From: Raoultibacter massiliensis
Lineage (GTDB): Bacteria; Actinomycetota; Coriobacteriia; Coriobacteriales; Eggerthellaceae
Length of the DNA: 64,000 nucleotides
Direction: 5' to 3'
Assembly (NCBI RefSeq): GCF_900199545.1
Contig: NZ_LT962671.1
Span: forward strand, 749,571-813,570
Below are positions 45,812-54,252 of the stretch, piece after piece. The position numbers were made by a program, and so were the translations under genes. How positions within the stretch are numbered: position 1 is the first letter of the stretch; each line of letters starts with the position of its first letter. The notes under the pieces are model-generated. The model was not told where the DNA came from and ran no database searches. It was given only the letters and a program-made list of their open reading frames with translations.

Positions 45812-46684
45812 ATGGCGGCGAATGCGAACAGGGATGCTGCGTTTGTTCTGGCGGTCGATGTCGGAAACACCGTGACGAGGTTCGGCTTGATCGCCCGCGG
45901 CGTGCTTGCTGCTTCATGGGAGTTTGCAACGCGCGAGCGCATGACTTCGGATGAAGCTCGACTGGAAATCGCGAATTTCCTCAATATGCTCGAGCGCGAA
46001 AGGACGCGCGCGCAGGCAAAGGGCGATGACGCTCGCCTGTTCGATAGCGTTTTTTCCGATGACGGCAGGTTCGTCGGAAACCCGACCGACGCCATTCTCT
46101 CGTCGGTTGTCCCTGACTTAACCGATATATGGGTAGGCGCGCTTGCTGTCGAATGCGGAAGAAAGCCGTTCGTCGTCGGGCCGGGTTTGAAGACCGGCTT
46201 GAAGATGCACTACAACGACCCATCCGAAGTCGGTTCCGATCGGGTTGCAACGTTGGTGGCGGCTCGCGAGGCTTACGGGTATCCGCTGATCGTCGTTGAT
46301 TTGGGGACGACGACGAACTTCGATGTGCTTGACGGTGAGGGGGCCTTCGCGGGCGGGGTCATCGCGCCCGGCATCGCCCTTTCGGCCAAGGCGCTCGCGC
46401 AGGCAGCGGCGCGGCTGCCCGTTATCGAGATAAAGGTTCCGTCGTCGACGATCGGGAAAAGCACGCGCGAGGCCATGCAAGCCGGAGTGGTGCTTGGCGA
46501 GGTTGCCCGCATCGACGGGCTTGTCGATGCGATATGGGCCGAACTCGGGTGTTCGACGAAAGTTGTAGCGACCGGCGTGCAGGCGGGCATCGTAGCAGCT
46601 CTGTCTCAGCGGGTCGAGTGCGCGGACGAACCGCTGGTGTTGCGGGGGCTCGGCATGCTGTATGCGCTGAACAGCAAGCGCTGA
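45812..46684 (+). CDS. coaX: type III pantothenate kinase
   Basis: Encodes 290 residues. LAVDVGNTVTRFGL is the phosphate-binding loop, SSVVPDLT and the GxKTGLKMHYNDPSEVGSDR motif follow, and VDLGTTTNFDVL contains the catalytic Asp. It phosphorylates pantothenate in the first step of coenzyme A synthesis. An upstream in-frame ATG at 45761, only a few bases after the expected transcription start, would add 17 residues; the ATG at 45812 fits the family better. Confidence 0.93.
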   Translation: MAANANRDAAFVLAVDVGNTVTRFGLIARGVLAASWEFATRERMTSDEARLEIANFLNMLERERTRAQAKGDDARLFDSVFSDDGRFVGNPTDAILSSVVPDLTDIWVGALAVECGRKPFVVGPGLKTGLKMHYNDPSEVGSDRVATLVAAREAYGYPLIVVDLGTTTNFDVLDGEGAFAGGVIAPGIALSAKALAQAAARLPVIEIKVPSSTIGKSTREAMQAGVVLGEVARIDGLVDAIWAELGCSTKVVATGVQAGIVAALSQRVECADEPLVLRGLGMLYALNSKR

Positions 46685-46743
46685 ATCCGCTTTGCCGCCG
46701 AGCGCCTGGCGGCAAGATAAGCCGCGCCGTCAGCGGACAAGGT

Positions 46744-46782
46744 GCTCGGGTGTCGTTTGCAAGGCGTGCCCGGCACCCGAGC
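46744..46782. terminator. hairpin between coaX and the secreted peptidase gene
   Basis: GCTCGGGTG (46744-46752) and CACCCGAGC (46774-46782) pair perfectly with a 21-nt loop, followed by GCTTTCGGCCCCTTTT. Shared by convergent genes. Confidence 0.6.
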
Positions 46783-46802
46783 GCTTTCGGCCCCTTTTAC
46801 GA

Positions 46803-47606
46803 TCAGGCTTGCGAGATGTGCTCGCAAAAATCTCCGTAGAGCGAATACGACGCTCCCGCGATGATTTCGGTACCATCCCAGGGGTCGAGCGCCACGAAGT
46901 TATCAAGGCTGAGCGCATCGAGGTTCGTCGCCCCTCGGTAGCCGATGAGGGTGATCCAATGTTCGTTCGACGTTCCCGTCACGTGGATGACGGTCGGTTT
47001 TCCTGCAGCGATCTGGTCGTAGGCTTCGCGCAGCAGCGCTTCGTTCGATCCGAGGGATCGAAACGACGAATTCCCGCCGCCCCATCCCGGCCAGGTGCAC
47101 ATGCCGCAGCCGTAGGCGGCGTGGTCGACGGCGACGCCCTGAACGATGGCATCGCCATAGGCGCAGGCGTAGCCGGGGCAGCAGATGGTGTGACCGCTTG
47201 AAACCTGATTGCCGACAGCGGCTATCAGGACGGGATCGTAGGCGAGCAGTTTGTCGGTCTTCTCGAGCTCTGCGACCCTCCGCGCCTCATCCTCTTCGGC
47301 AGCGAGCCGCTGCTCGTAGCGTTCCTTAAGCGCATCGAGCGGCGAGGTCTGCTCGATATCGAACGACGAAAAGGGAAGTGCGGCCGAAAGGGACTGTGCC
47401 GCTTCGTAGGCTTCGACCGGGTCGGGTTCGGGAATGATGATTTCGGACTCAACCGAGCTTTTCGATTCTGCCGATATGGCGAAAGGCGCAGGCGGGAGAG
47501 CATCCGAGTGATCCGATTCGGCGGCGAGCGCGAGCGTTGGGGGAAGGGAGCAAGCAGCAACCGCGGCAAGTGCGATGGCGGTTCTGCGGAAACGACGTTC
47601 CAGCAA
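46803..47606 (-). CDS. secreted C39-like (papain-fold) peptidase family protein
   Basis: Encodes 267 residues with a Sec signal (about 1-28, ending ALAAESD). A charged coiled linker (about 70-110) is followed by a C39-like domain: HTICCPGYACAYGDAIV with the likely catalytic Cys, and THVTGTSNEHWITLIGY-type segment with the His, then FVALDPWDG with the Asp/Asn position. These proteins are thought to cleave peptides or peptidoglycan cross-bridges at the surface. Monocistronic; no partner genes. Confidence 0.82.
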   Translation of the reverse strand: MLERRFRRTAIALAAVAACSLPPTLALAAESDHSDALPPAPFAISAESKSSVESEIIIPEPDPVEAYEAAQSLSAALPFSSFDIEQTSPLDALKERYEQRLAAEEDEARRVAELEKTDKLLAYDPVLIAAVGNQVSSGHTICCPGYACAYGDAIVQGVAVDHAAYGCGMCTWPGWGGGNSSFRSLGSNEALLREAYDQIAAGKPTVIHVTGTSNEHWITLIGYRGATNLDALSLDNFVALDPWDGTEIIAGASYSLYGDFCEHISQA

Positions 47607-47871
47607 GTGATTTCCTGCCTTTCTGGACCGGTGGTGGGTTGGTGGTGTGGTTCGGTCTCGAGAGCGGGCAGTATGCTATCGGATTGGAGGATGCCTGAAC
47701 ACACGTTGCTCCGATCCTGCAGGGAAGCGCCATAAGTGCTGCAAGAAACCTACATAACGGTTCGGCAACGGTTGGACGCGTGGGCGCACCGATCGGCTGG
47801 CAGTTCGTTTACCGCTGCGGGGTTGGGATTGCTTTCGCGTGCAAATGCCCGCGGGGCGCGCGAGACGGGAT

Positions 47872-48909
47872 TCAGCGTGGTCCTTTGAGTCCGCGATAGG
47901 CTCGCGGGCTTATGCCGTAGCGTTCCTTGAAAGCCTCGGAGAAGCTTCCCTGGTGGTTGAATCCGAGCTGTCGAGATATCTGGGCAAGGGGAATGTCGGA
48001 TGTCTCGAGCAGGCGGCGCGCTCGCTCCATGCGAATCGATCGGGCGTATTCTTGCGGCGTCGAGCCTTCGATTTGCTTGAAGAGTCGCGTAAGCTTGCTC
48101 GGGCTCATGCAGGCAAGACGGCAGAGCTCGCTTGTGGGCACATGGCGATCGATGTTGTCCTGTATGTGCATGCGTGCGCGGTTGAGCGCTCCGCGATCAG
48201 GGGGTCTGAGCGTGTTTCGCTGCCCTTGGGCCTGAATGAGGTTCCAGTCGACGAGAAGGGCGACGGCTTCGGTGATCTTTGCTTCATAGTAGGCGTTTGC
48301 CGTCACTGCCGAGGGGCGGGCCTGCCGTATCTCGTCGAAAACCTGGTTGAGCCCGAGTACGTCGCAGCTGCCGTCAAGCGAGGCGATGGCCCGCGAAAGG
48401 ACGACGGGATCGCAGTGGCAGCGGATGCTCAAAAACTGCATCGCTTTGGGCAAAAGGACGATGCTTGTTACATCGAGCTGTTCGTTTTCCCTGGTCGATT
48501 GCATGTAAGGTTGCCCCTTCCATACGTATCCGAGCAGAGTGCGGTCGGCGGGATCTTCCTTGATGCCGAAGTAGGGCACCATGTTTCTGCCGTACGAGCC
48601 GAAGCAGAAGAAATCGGGCGTTTCGCATGAGAATTCAAGCGCCGTTTTGAACCGAAGGTTGTATACCGCAACGCCCATCAGGTCGTCGATCGCGTAGAAC
48701 CAATACGTACCCGTGCCGTAATTCTCGTCGATTTCCCAGAGCCTGCCAACGCGGCCTCGCAGCGCGGGATCGACGGGAACGCCGTGCATGGCGGTCGCTT
48801 GCGGAACGAACAGCGAGTCGAAATATGACGGGGATCCGCCGCTCGGGAAGATCTGCTCGATTTCGGCGATAGCGTCAGGAATTTCATCTGAAACGTCACG
48901 TTCGTTCAT
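47872..48909 (-). CDS. AraC-family transcriptional regulator
   Basis: Encodes 345 residues. The N-terminal about 240 residues are an uncharacterised ligand-binding region. The C-terminal 100 hold two helix-turn-helix motifs: VPTSELCRLACMSPSKLTRLFKQIEGSTPQEYARSIRM and IPLAQISRQLGFNHQGSFSEAFKERYGISPRAYR. It resembles YbtA/PchR-type regulators of siderophore uptake in layout. It is divergent from ecfT with only 41 nt between starts, and the 48944-48959 palindrome sits in that gap. It is the obvious candidate activator of the adjacent ECF and ABC genes. Confidence 0.9.
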   Translation of the reverse strand: MNERDVSDEIPDAIAEIEQIFPSGGSPSYFDSLFVPQATAMHGVPVDPALRGRVGRLWEIDENYGTGTYWFYAIDDLMGVAVYNLRFKTALEFSCETPDFFCFGSYGRNMVPYFGIKEDPADRTLLGYVWKGQPYMQSTRENEQLDVTSIVLLPKAMQFLSIRCHCDPVVLSRAIASLDGSCDVLGLNQVFDEIRQARPSAVTANAYYEAKITEAVALLVDWNLIQAQGQRNTLRPPDRGALNRARMHIQDNIDRHVPTSELCRLACMSPSKLTRLFKQIEGSTPQEYARSIRMERARRLLETSDIPLAQISRQLGFNHQGSFSEAFKERYGISPRAYRGLKGPR

Positions 48910-48943
48910 CCTTCTGCTCTCCTTTCGGCCTATTCATTAAATT

Positions 48944-48959
48944 ATTAGACATGGCTAAC
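48944..48959. promoter_or_regulatory. 16-bp operator site 1, over the ecfT start codon
   Basis: ATTAGACATGGCTAAC. It covers the last seven bases before the ecfT ATG and the first nine of the gene, 35 nt from the araC start. TAAATT at 48938-48943 fits a -10 for a leaderless ecfT mRNA. Binding here would block both divergent promoters. Confidence 0.65.
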
Positions 48960-49733
48960 TTAGAGAATACATCAGAAGCGACGCTTGCATCAAGCGTTTG
49001 GGCGGCGGAATCAACAGAACCCGCACCGCGCGCGATGCGGCGCCTCGACCCGCGCGTTTCCCTGTACATACTGCTCATACTCAACGTGACTGCGTTCGCG
49101 CCGACGAACCTATGGCCCGAAGTGTGCGCGGCATGTCTTTGCGCCATCGTCATGATCTGGTGCGGAAGGCTTGCGGCGGCACTGCGGTGGCTTGTCGCTT
49201 ATGCCGTGATCTTCTGCGGTGCACTCTTGATCGTGCAGTTCCCCAACGAGGCGACCGCGTCGTTCGCAGCCATGATCCTCACGTTTCGGCGCGTGTTCTG
49301 CGTTGGCATGTTCGCGTCGAACATGATCGCGACCACGCGGGTGGGGGAGATGGCATCGGCGCTGCAGCTCATTCATCTGCCGCGCGGCATGGTGACGGCG
49401 GTGAGCGTGGCGCTTCGGTTCTTTCCGACCATGGGCAAGGAGTTCGTGTCGGTAGCCGAGGCGATGCGCGTGCGCGGATACTCTCTCACGCCCGCATCGG
49501 TGCTGCGCCATCCCGCCTTGTTCGCCGAGAACCTCATGGTCCCGGTTATGAGCCGCTTGGCGATCGTTGCCGACGAGCTTTCGAACGCCGCTATCGTGCG
49601 GGGCATCGATTCTGACGCGAAGCGCACCTCATACTACGAGCTTAAGGTGTCGGGGGCCGATGTCGTGTTCCTCATCCTGTTTACGGCGGTATCGGCCTAT
49701 GTCGTCCTTTTCAAATTCGGGGTGGTTGCATGA
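48951..49733 (+). CDS. ecfT: ECF transporter transmembrane (T) component
   Basis: Encodes 260 residues. Five to six membrane helices flank a cytoplasmic coupling region, LRFFPTMGKEFVSVAEAMRVRGYSL, which contains the Ala-x-x-x-Arg-Gly signature that docks on EcfA ATPases. No Shine-Dalgarno precedes the ATG, consistent with leaderless translation. First gene of ecfT-ecfA-S component; overlaps ecfA by ATGA. Confidence 0.9.
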   Translation: MANLENTSEATLASSVWAAESTEPAPRAMRRLDPRVSLYILLILNVTAFAPTNLWPEVCAACLCAIVMIWCGRLAAALRWLVAYAVIFCGALLIVQFPNEATASFAAMILTFRRVFCVGMFASNMIATTRVGEMASALQLIHLPRGMVTAVSVALRFFPTMGKEFVSVAEAMRVRGYSLTPASVLRHPALFAENLMVPVMSRLAIVADELSNAAIVRGIDSDAKRTSYYELKVSGADVVFLILFTAVSAYVVLFKFGVVA

Positions 49734-51316
49734 CGGCGCCGTGCGAGAGAAGCGGCAGCGCGGTCGAGTTTTGCGATGTGAGCTTCTCCTACGAAGCCGA
49801 GCAAGGCGCTTCCGCCCTCGATCGGGTGTCGCTCGAGATTCCGTGGGGCCAGTGCCTGGTTTTGACGGGTCCCTCGGGCTGTGGGAAGACGACGATGACG
49901 CGGCTTGTCAACGGCCTCATTCCCGCTTCGTATCGCGGGATGCTCGACGGATCGGTTCGCATCGCGGGCATCCCTCTTCTCGATTGGGAGCAAGACGAGC
50001 TGTGCCGTACGGTCGGCTCGGTGTTCCAGAATCCGCGAAGCCAGTTCTTCAATCTCGACACGACGTCCGAGGTGGCGTTCGGTTGCGAAAACATCGGGAT
50101 AACGCGCAACGAGATCAAGCGCCGCGTCGATGAGGCGTTTATGCTGCTCGGAATCGAGCAGCTCGAAGATCGCGACATCTTTGCCCTTTCGGGCGGACAG
50201 CGGCAGATGGTCGCGATCGCTTCGGCGTGTGCGATGGGGCCGGACATCTTCGTGTTCGACGAACCCACCGCCTCGCTCGACGTGATTTCGATGCGCAGAC
50301 TCGCCCAGGTGATCGCACGGCTTAAGGCCCTCGGCAAAACGATCGTCGTCGCCGAGCATCGTCTCTGGTGGCTGTCCGATATTGCCGACAGGGTGGTCGT
50401 CGTCAGGGACGGCCGCATAGTCTACGACGATTCCGCCGATGGTTTCGCACGGATGAGCGGCGCTGAAAGCACTGCCCTCGGTCTGCGCTCGTGGGACGTC
50501 TCGCAAACGAAGCTGCGGTGCCGCCGGTTCCCCGACAAAGCAGACGGGTCCTCGCAAGCGCCTTCAGGCGAGCGCTTGGCGAAAGGCGCGAATCGGGTCC
50601 CGTCGGGCGAAGATGCGCTGTCGACCGACGATCTTCATGCCGTCTATCGGAGATCTGCCGAGGTGCTTTGCGGCGCAAGCGCCTCGTTTTCGCGGGGGAG
50701 CATCACGGCGCTCATCGGCAAGAACGGGGCGGGCAAGACAACGCTCGCACGGTGCATCGTGGGACTTCATCGCGAAAGCGGCGGAACGATCAGCTTCGAA
50801 GGCGAATGCCCGAAACGGCGGGATCGCCCGAAGCACGCGTTCCTCGTCATGCAGGAACCCGGCTACCAGCTTTTCAGCGACAGCGTTCGCGGCGAGCTTG
50901 GCGGGGCGCTTTCGCAGGGAGGCGCACGGGAGCCTGCTGCATCCGAAGCGGCGGTCGACGAGGCGCTGTCGCGTTTCGGGCTTGCACAGCAGGCGATGCG
51001 GCACCCCCTTTCGCTTTCGGGCGGCCAGCGGCAAAGGCTCGCGATCGCCGTCGGCATTTCACAGGGGGCCGCGGTGCTTGTGCTCGACGAGCCGACAAGC
51101 GGGCTTGATTTCGACAACATGCAGCGCGTGGCCGATGAGCTGCGGCGCGTCTGCGACGACGGAACGTGCGCCATCGTCATCACTCACGACTACGAATTCA
51201 TCTGCTCGGCGTGCGATGCGGCTGCGGTCGTATGCGACGGACGGGTAGGCGAGACGCTTTCGGTGAGCGAGGAGAATGCGCTGCGCATCAGGGAAATTCT
51301 CGGGTTCGGCAGCTGA
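49730..51316 (+). CDS. ecfA: ECF transporter ATPase, two fused ABC domains
   Basis: Encodes 528 residues. Domain 1 has GPSGCGKTT, LSGGQRQM and FVFDEPTASLD with switch His in VVAEHR. Domain 2 has GKNGAGKTT, LSGGQRQRLAI and LVLDEPTSGLDF with ITHDYE. Both sets look catalytically intact, so one polypeptide replaces EcfA1 and EcfA2. A linker of about 60 residues joins them. The start overlaps the ecfT stop as ATGA. It powers uptake with the T and S components on either side. Confidence 0.93.
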   Translation: MTAPCERSGSAVEFCDVSFSYEAEQGASALDRVSLEIPWGQCLVLTGPSGCGKTTMTRLVNGLIPASYRGMLDGSVRIAGIPLLDWEQDELCRTVGSVFQNPRSQFFNLDTTSEVAFGCENIGITRNEIKRRVDEAFMLLGIEQLEDRDIFALSGGQRQMVAIASACAMGPDIFVFDEPTASLDVISMRRLAQVIARLKALGKTIVVAEHRLWWLSDIADRVVVVRDGRIVYDDSADGFARMSGAESTALGLRSWDVSQTKLRCRRFPDKADGSSQAPSGERLAKGANRVPSGEDALSTDDLHAVYRRSAEVLCGASASFSRGSITALIGKNGAGKTTLARCIVGLHRESGGTISFEGECPKRRDRPKHAFLVMQEPGYQLFSDSVRGELGGALSQGGAREPAASEAAVDEALSRFGLAQQAMRHPLSLSGGQRQRLAIAVGISQGAAVLVLDEPTSGLDFDNMQRVADELRRVCDDGTCAIVITHDYEFICSACDAAAVVCDGRVGETLSVSEENALRIREILGFGS

Positions 51317-51426
51317 GCATGCGCGCCGAGCCGTACGGCCGCTCGCTTTGCCGTCGCGCCACGGTGGGCCGAGGCGGGCCGATTCGAATGCGATAGGTAT
51401 CAACCTCTACGAAAGGAGCACAGATA

Positions 51427-52068
51427 ATGGACGGTACAACTCGGATGCGGAACACAGGGAAAATGGTAGGAGGCGACGCCAAGGCTGGGAAGCTCGTCGG
51501 GAAGGACTACATAACGATAGCCATCTTCGGATTGCTGCTCTTCGTCGTGTTCTTCGCCTTTTCGATGATCCTCGGTATGAATGCGAACACGTTCTGGTTC
51601 ACCCATGCGGTGGGGTCGCTCGTGGCGGGCATCGTATGGATGTATCTCGCCGCGAAGGTTCCCAAGCGCGGCGCGTTCGCAATCATGGCGGTGCTCATCG
51701 CGGTGGTTGCGCTGCTGCTCGGAATGGTGTGGACGGGTCCTGTCGGCATCGTGGTGGGCGGCATAGCGGCCGAGCTCATCGCGGGTGCGGGCGACAAGCG
51801 CACGGCCGTGCGCAGCATCGTCGCATTCTCGGTGTTCACGCTGTGCTTCTGGGTGGGCCAGCAAGCCATGGTGTTTATGGCGGGTCAGTCGTACGTCGCC
51901 ATGGTGGTCGAGATGGGCATGAGCGCCGAGTACGGCCAGACGCTCGTCGATTTCCAATCGAGTCCGCTCATGCTCGTAGCCTTCGTTGGAACCGTTGCAT
52001 GCCCGCTCATCGGCGGCTGGATCGGGTCGAAGCTGTTCAAGAAGCACTTCGCGAAAATCGCGGCGTAA
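51427..52068 (+). CDS. ECF transporter substrate-binding (S) component, MptD/Trep_Strep type
   Basis: Encodes 213 residues with about six membrane helices. After a short basic N-terminus, DYITIAIFGLLLFVVFFAFSM and the conserved ..WFTHAVGSLVAG..W...AAKVPKRGAF pattern match the TIGR02185/MptD family of putative ECF S components. It is 110 nt after ecfA with its own AAAGGAG ribosome site. The substrate is not established for the family; linkage to metal-limitation genes here suggests a metal chelate or tetrapyrrole. Confidence 0.82.
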   Translation: MDGTTRMRNTGKMVGGDAKAGKLVGKDYITIAIFGLLLFVVFFAFSMILGMNANTFWFTHAVGSLVAGIVWMYLAAKVPKRGAFAIMAVLIAVVALLLGMVWTGPVGIVVGGIAAELIAGAGDKRTAVRSIVAFSVFTLCFWVGQQAMVFMAGQSYVAMVVEMGMSAEYGQTLVDFQSSPLMLVAFVGTVACPLIGGWIGSKLFKKHFAKIAA

Positions 52069-52224
52069 CCGAAGGCTTTAGAGCAACTCTAAGACCGCTA
52101 TCGGCTGCAGCCTGCGGGTTGATTAATCGGCGCCGATTGCGAATCTCTTTTCGGTGCACCTGACATCTGTTTCGGCTTGAGCGTCACAACGAAGCGATAT
52201 CGATCTGTGTTTTAGAAGAATCGC

Positions 52225-52246
52225 TATATTGTTTCCTTAGTCTAAC
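52225..52246 (+). promoter_or_regulatory. promoter with operator site 2 upstream of the ABC pair
   Basis: A -10 TATATT (52225-52230) is followed directly by GTTTCCTTAGTCTAAC (52231-52246), a weaker match to the shared palindrome that keeps GTT at the left and CTAAC at the right. The location at the transcription start supports a role. Confidence 0.45.
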
Positions 52247-52332
52247 AAAAGGGATCATGCCAAGCGGGCCGCGCCCGGTTCTCGGCCAGATGCGGTCCGC
52301 TGCGCATGCCCCATACAAGAAAGGAAGTTGTC

Positions 52333-54252
52333 ATGTCCGAGGAGAGAGGCGAGGCGCAGACCCGTCCATCTCAAGCGGCAGGTGCACCCGACCGCGCAGG
52401 CGGCTCGGAAGAGCGCGGCGCGTCCAAGCAGAAAAACCCCATCATGCGCCTGCTTGATTTCGCCGGTAAGCACAAACGGCTGACGGTGCTTGGGTGCGTG
52501 CTCTCGGCGGTGAACGCCCTGCTGTCCATTGCGATGCTCGTGTGCGTGTGGTTCGTGGTGCGCGACCTTGTGGCAGTCGCTCCCGACTGGGCTGCCGCGC
52601 AGAATGCGCCGATGTACGGCGCCTGGGCGTTCGCATTCGCCATCATCGCGCTGGCTGTGTACTTCGCAGCGCTCATGTGCACGCATCTGGCGGCGTTTCG
52701 CACGGCACGCAATATGCGAAAGGCGGCGCTCGACCATCTGGCGAAAGTACCGCTCGGCTTCTACAGCACCCGATCCACCGGCGAGCTCAGACGCATCATC
52801 GAAGGATCGACGGGGCTGACCGAAGGCGTGCTTGCGCACCGGATCCCCGACTTTGTCGGGGCGCTCGTCACGCCGATCGCGTTTCTGGTCGTGATGTTCG
52901 TGTTCGACTGGGTCATGGGGCTGGTCTGCCTCATTCCCATCATCGTCTCGGCGTTCTGCATGTTCCTCATGATGGGAGGGGGCCTGGGAAGCAAAGACGG
53001 CGATGGCAACTCCAATGCCATGGCGTTCATGATGAACTACCAAAACGCGCTCGATCGTATGAACAAAGCCGCCGTCGAATACGTGCGCGGCATACCGGTC
53101 GTGAAGGTGTTCCAGCAGACCGTGCAGTCGTTCCGCGCATTCCAGGAGTCCATCATCGCGTACCGTGATTTCGCGACCGCATATGTGAAGCTCTGCAAAA
53201 CTCCTCAGGTGGCGCAGCTCGTCGCCATCAACTCGACGTTTTTCGTGCTCGTTCCCGCAGGGATCCTGCTTGCCGCCTCGGCAGGTGATTTCGGGGCGTT
53301 TCTGACGAACTTCTTGTTCTACGTCATCTTCTCGGCGCTGACGACTACCATGATGAGCAAGATCATGTACGCATCTCAGGCGGTCACCGAAGCGCAGGAT
53401 GCGGTCACGCGCATCGAGGGAATCCTCTCGGCGCCCCTCATGGAAGAGGTGTCAGCCGCAGAGGCGAAACGCCCGGCAGATGACTCGATCGAGTTCGACC
53501 AGGTGACATTCTGCTATCCCGGAAACGACGCATGCGCTCTTTCCGACGTCACCCTCAAGGTGCCTTCGGGCGCGACGGTGGCGCTTGTCGGCCCCTCGGG
53601 CGGCGGCAAGACCACGGCGGCCTCTCTCGTGCCGCGGTTCTGGGATGCCGATTCGGGCACGGTGCGTGTGGGCGGAGTCGATGTGCGCGACATTCCGCAA
53701 GCCGAGCTTATGGAACGGGTCGCGTTCGTGTTCCAAAACGACAGGCTCTTCAAGCAGAGCCTCGCCGATAATATACGCGCAGCTCGGCCGTTGGCTACCC
53801 GCGCTGAAGTCGAGGCGGCGGCACACGCCGCCCAGTGCGACGACATCATCGCGAAGTTCCCCGAGGGCCTCGACACGGTGGTGGGCACCAAGGGCACCTA
53901 CCTCTCAGGCGGCGAGTGTCAGCGCATTGCGCTCGCCCGCGCGATCCTGAAGGACGCTCCCGTCGTCGTGCTCGACGAGGCGACCGCGTTCGCGGACCCT
54001 GAGAACGAAGCGCTCATCCAACGTGCGCTCGCAAAGCTCACCGAGGGCAAGACCGTGCTCATGATCGCCCACCGCCTTTCGACCGTGACGGGTGCGGATC
54101 GCATCTACGTCATAGACGGGGGGCGCCTGGTCGAAGAGGGATCCCATGCAGAGCTCGCAGCCGCAGGCGGCCTGTACGCGCGCATGTGGGCTGATTACCA
54201 AACCTCGGCCTCATGGCGCATCGAAGGAAAGGGGGCCGACCATGTTGCGTAG
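52333..54252 (+). CDS. ABC half-transporter, exporter fold, YbtP/IrtA-like (first of pair)
   Basis: Encodes 639 residues. A disordered N-terminus (about 1-35) precedes six membrane helices (about 50-350) and an ATPase domain with GPSGGGKTT, LSGGECQRIALARA and VLDEATAFADPENE, then the switch His in IAHRLS. The segments VPLGFYSTRSTGELRRII...AHRIPD and the ATAFADPENE variant are characteristic of siderophore-importing half-transporters of the YbtPQ/IrtAB type. It overlaps the next gene by 11 nt, and the two probably form a heterodimer. AAAGGAAG ribosome site. Confidence 0.85.
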   Translation: MSEERGEAQTRPSQAAGAPDRAGGSEERGASKQKNPIMRLLDFAGKHKRLTVLGCVLSAVNALLSIAMLVCVWFVVRDLVAVAPDWAAAQNAPMYGAWAFAFAIIALAVYFAALMCTHLAAFRTARNMRKAALDHLAKVPLGFYSTRSTGELRRIIEGSTGLTEGVLAHRIPDFVGALVTPIAFLVVMFVFDWVMGLVCLIPIIVSAFCMFLMMGGGLGSKDGDGNSNAMAFMMNYQNALDRMNKAAVEYVRGIPVVKVFQQTVQSFRAFQESIIAYRDFATAYVKLCKTPQVAQLVAINSTFFVLVPAGILLAASAGDFGAFLTNFLFYVIFSALTTTMMSKIMYASQAVTEAQDAVTRIEGILSAPLMEEVSAAEAKRPADDSIEFDQVTFCYPGNDACALSDVTLKVPSGATVALVGPSGGGKTTAASLVPRFWDADSGTVRVGGVDVRDIPQAELMERVAFVFQNDRLFKQSLADNIRAARPLATRAEVEAAAHAAQCDDIIAKFPEGLDTVVGTKGTYLSGGECQRIALARAILKDAPVVVLDEATAFADPENEALIQRALAKLTEGKTVLMIAHRLSTVTGADRIYVIDGGRLVEEGSHAELAAAGGLYARMWADYQTSASWRIEGKGADHVA

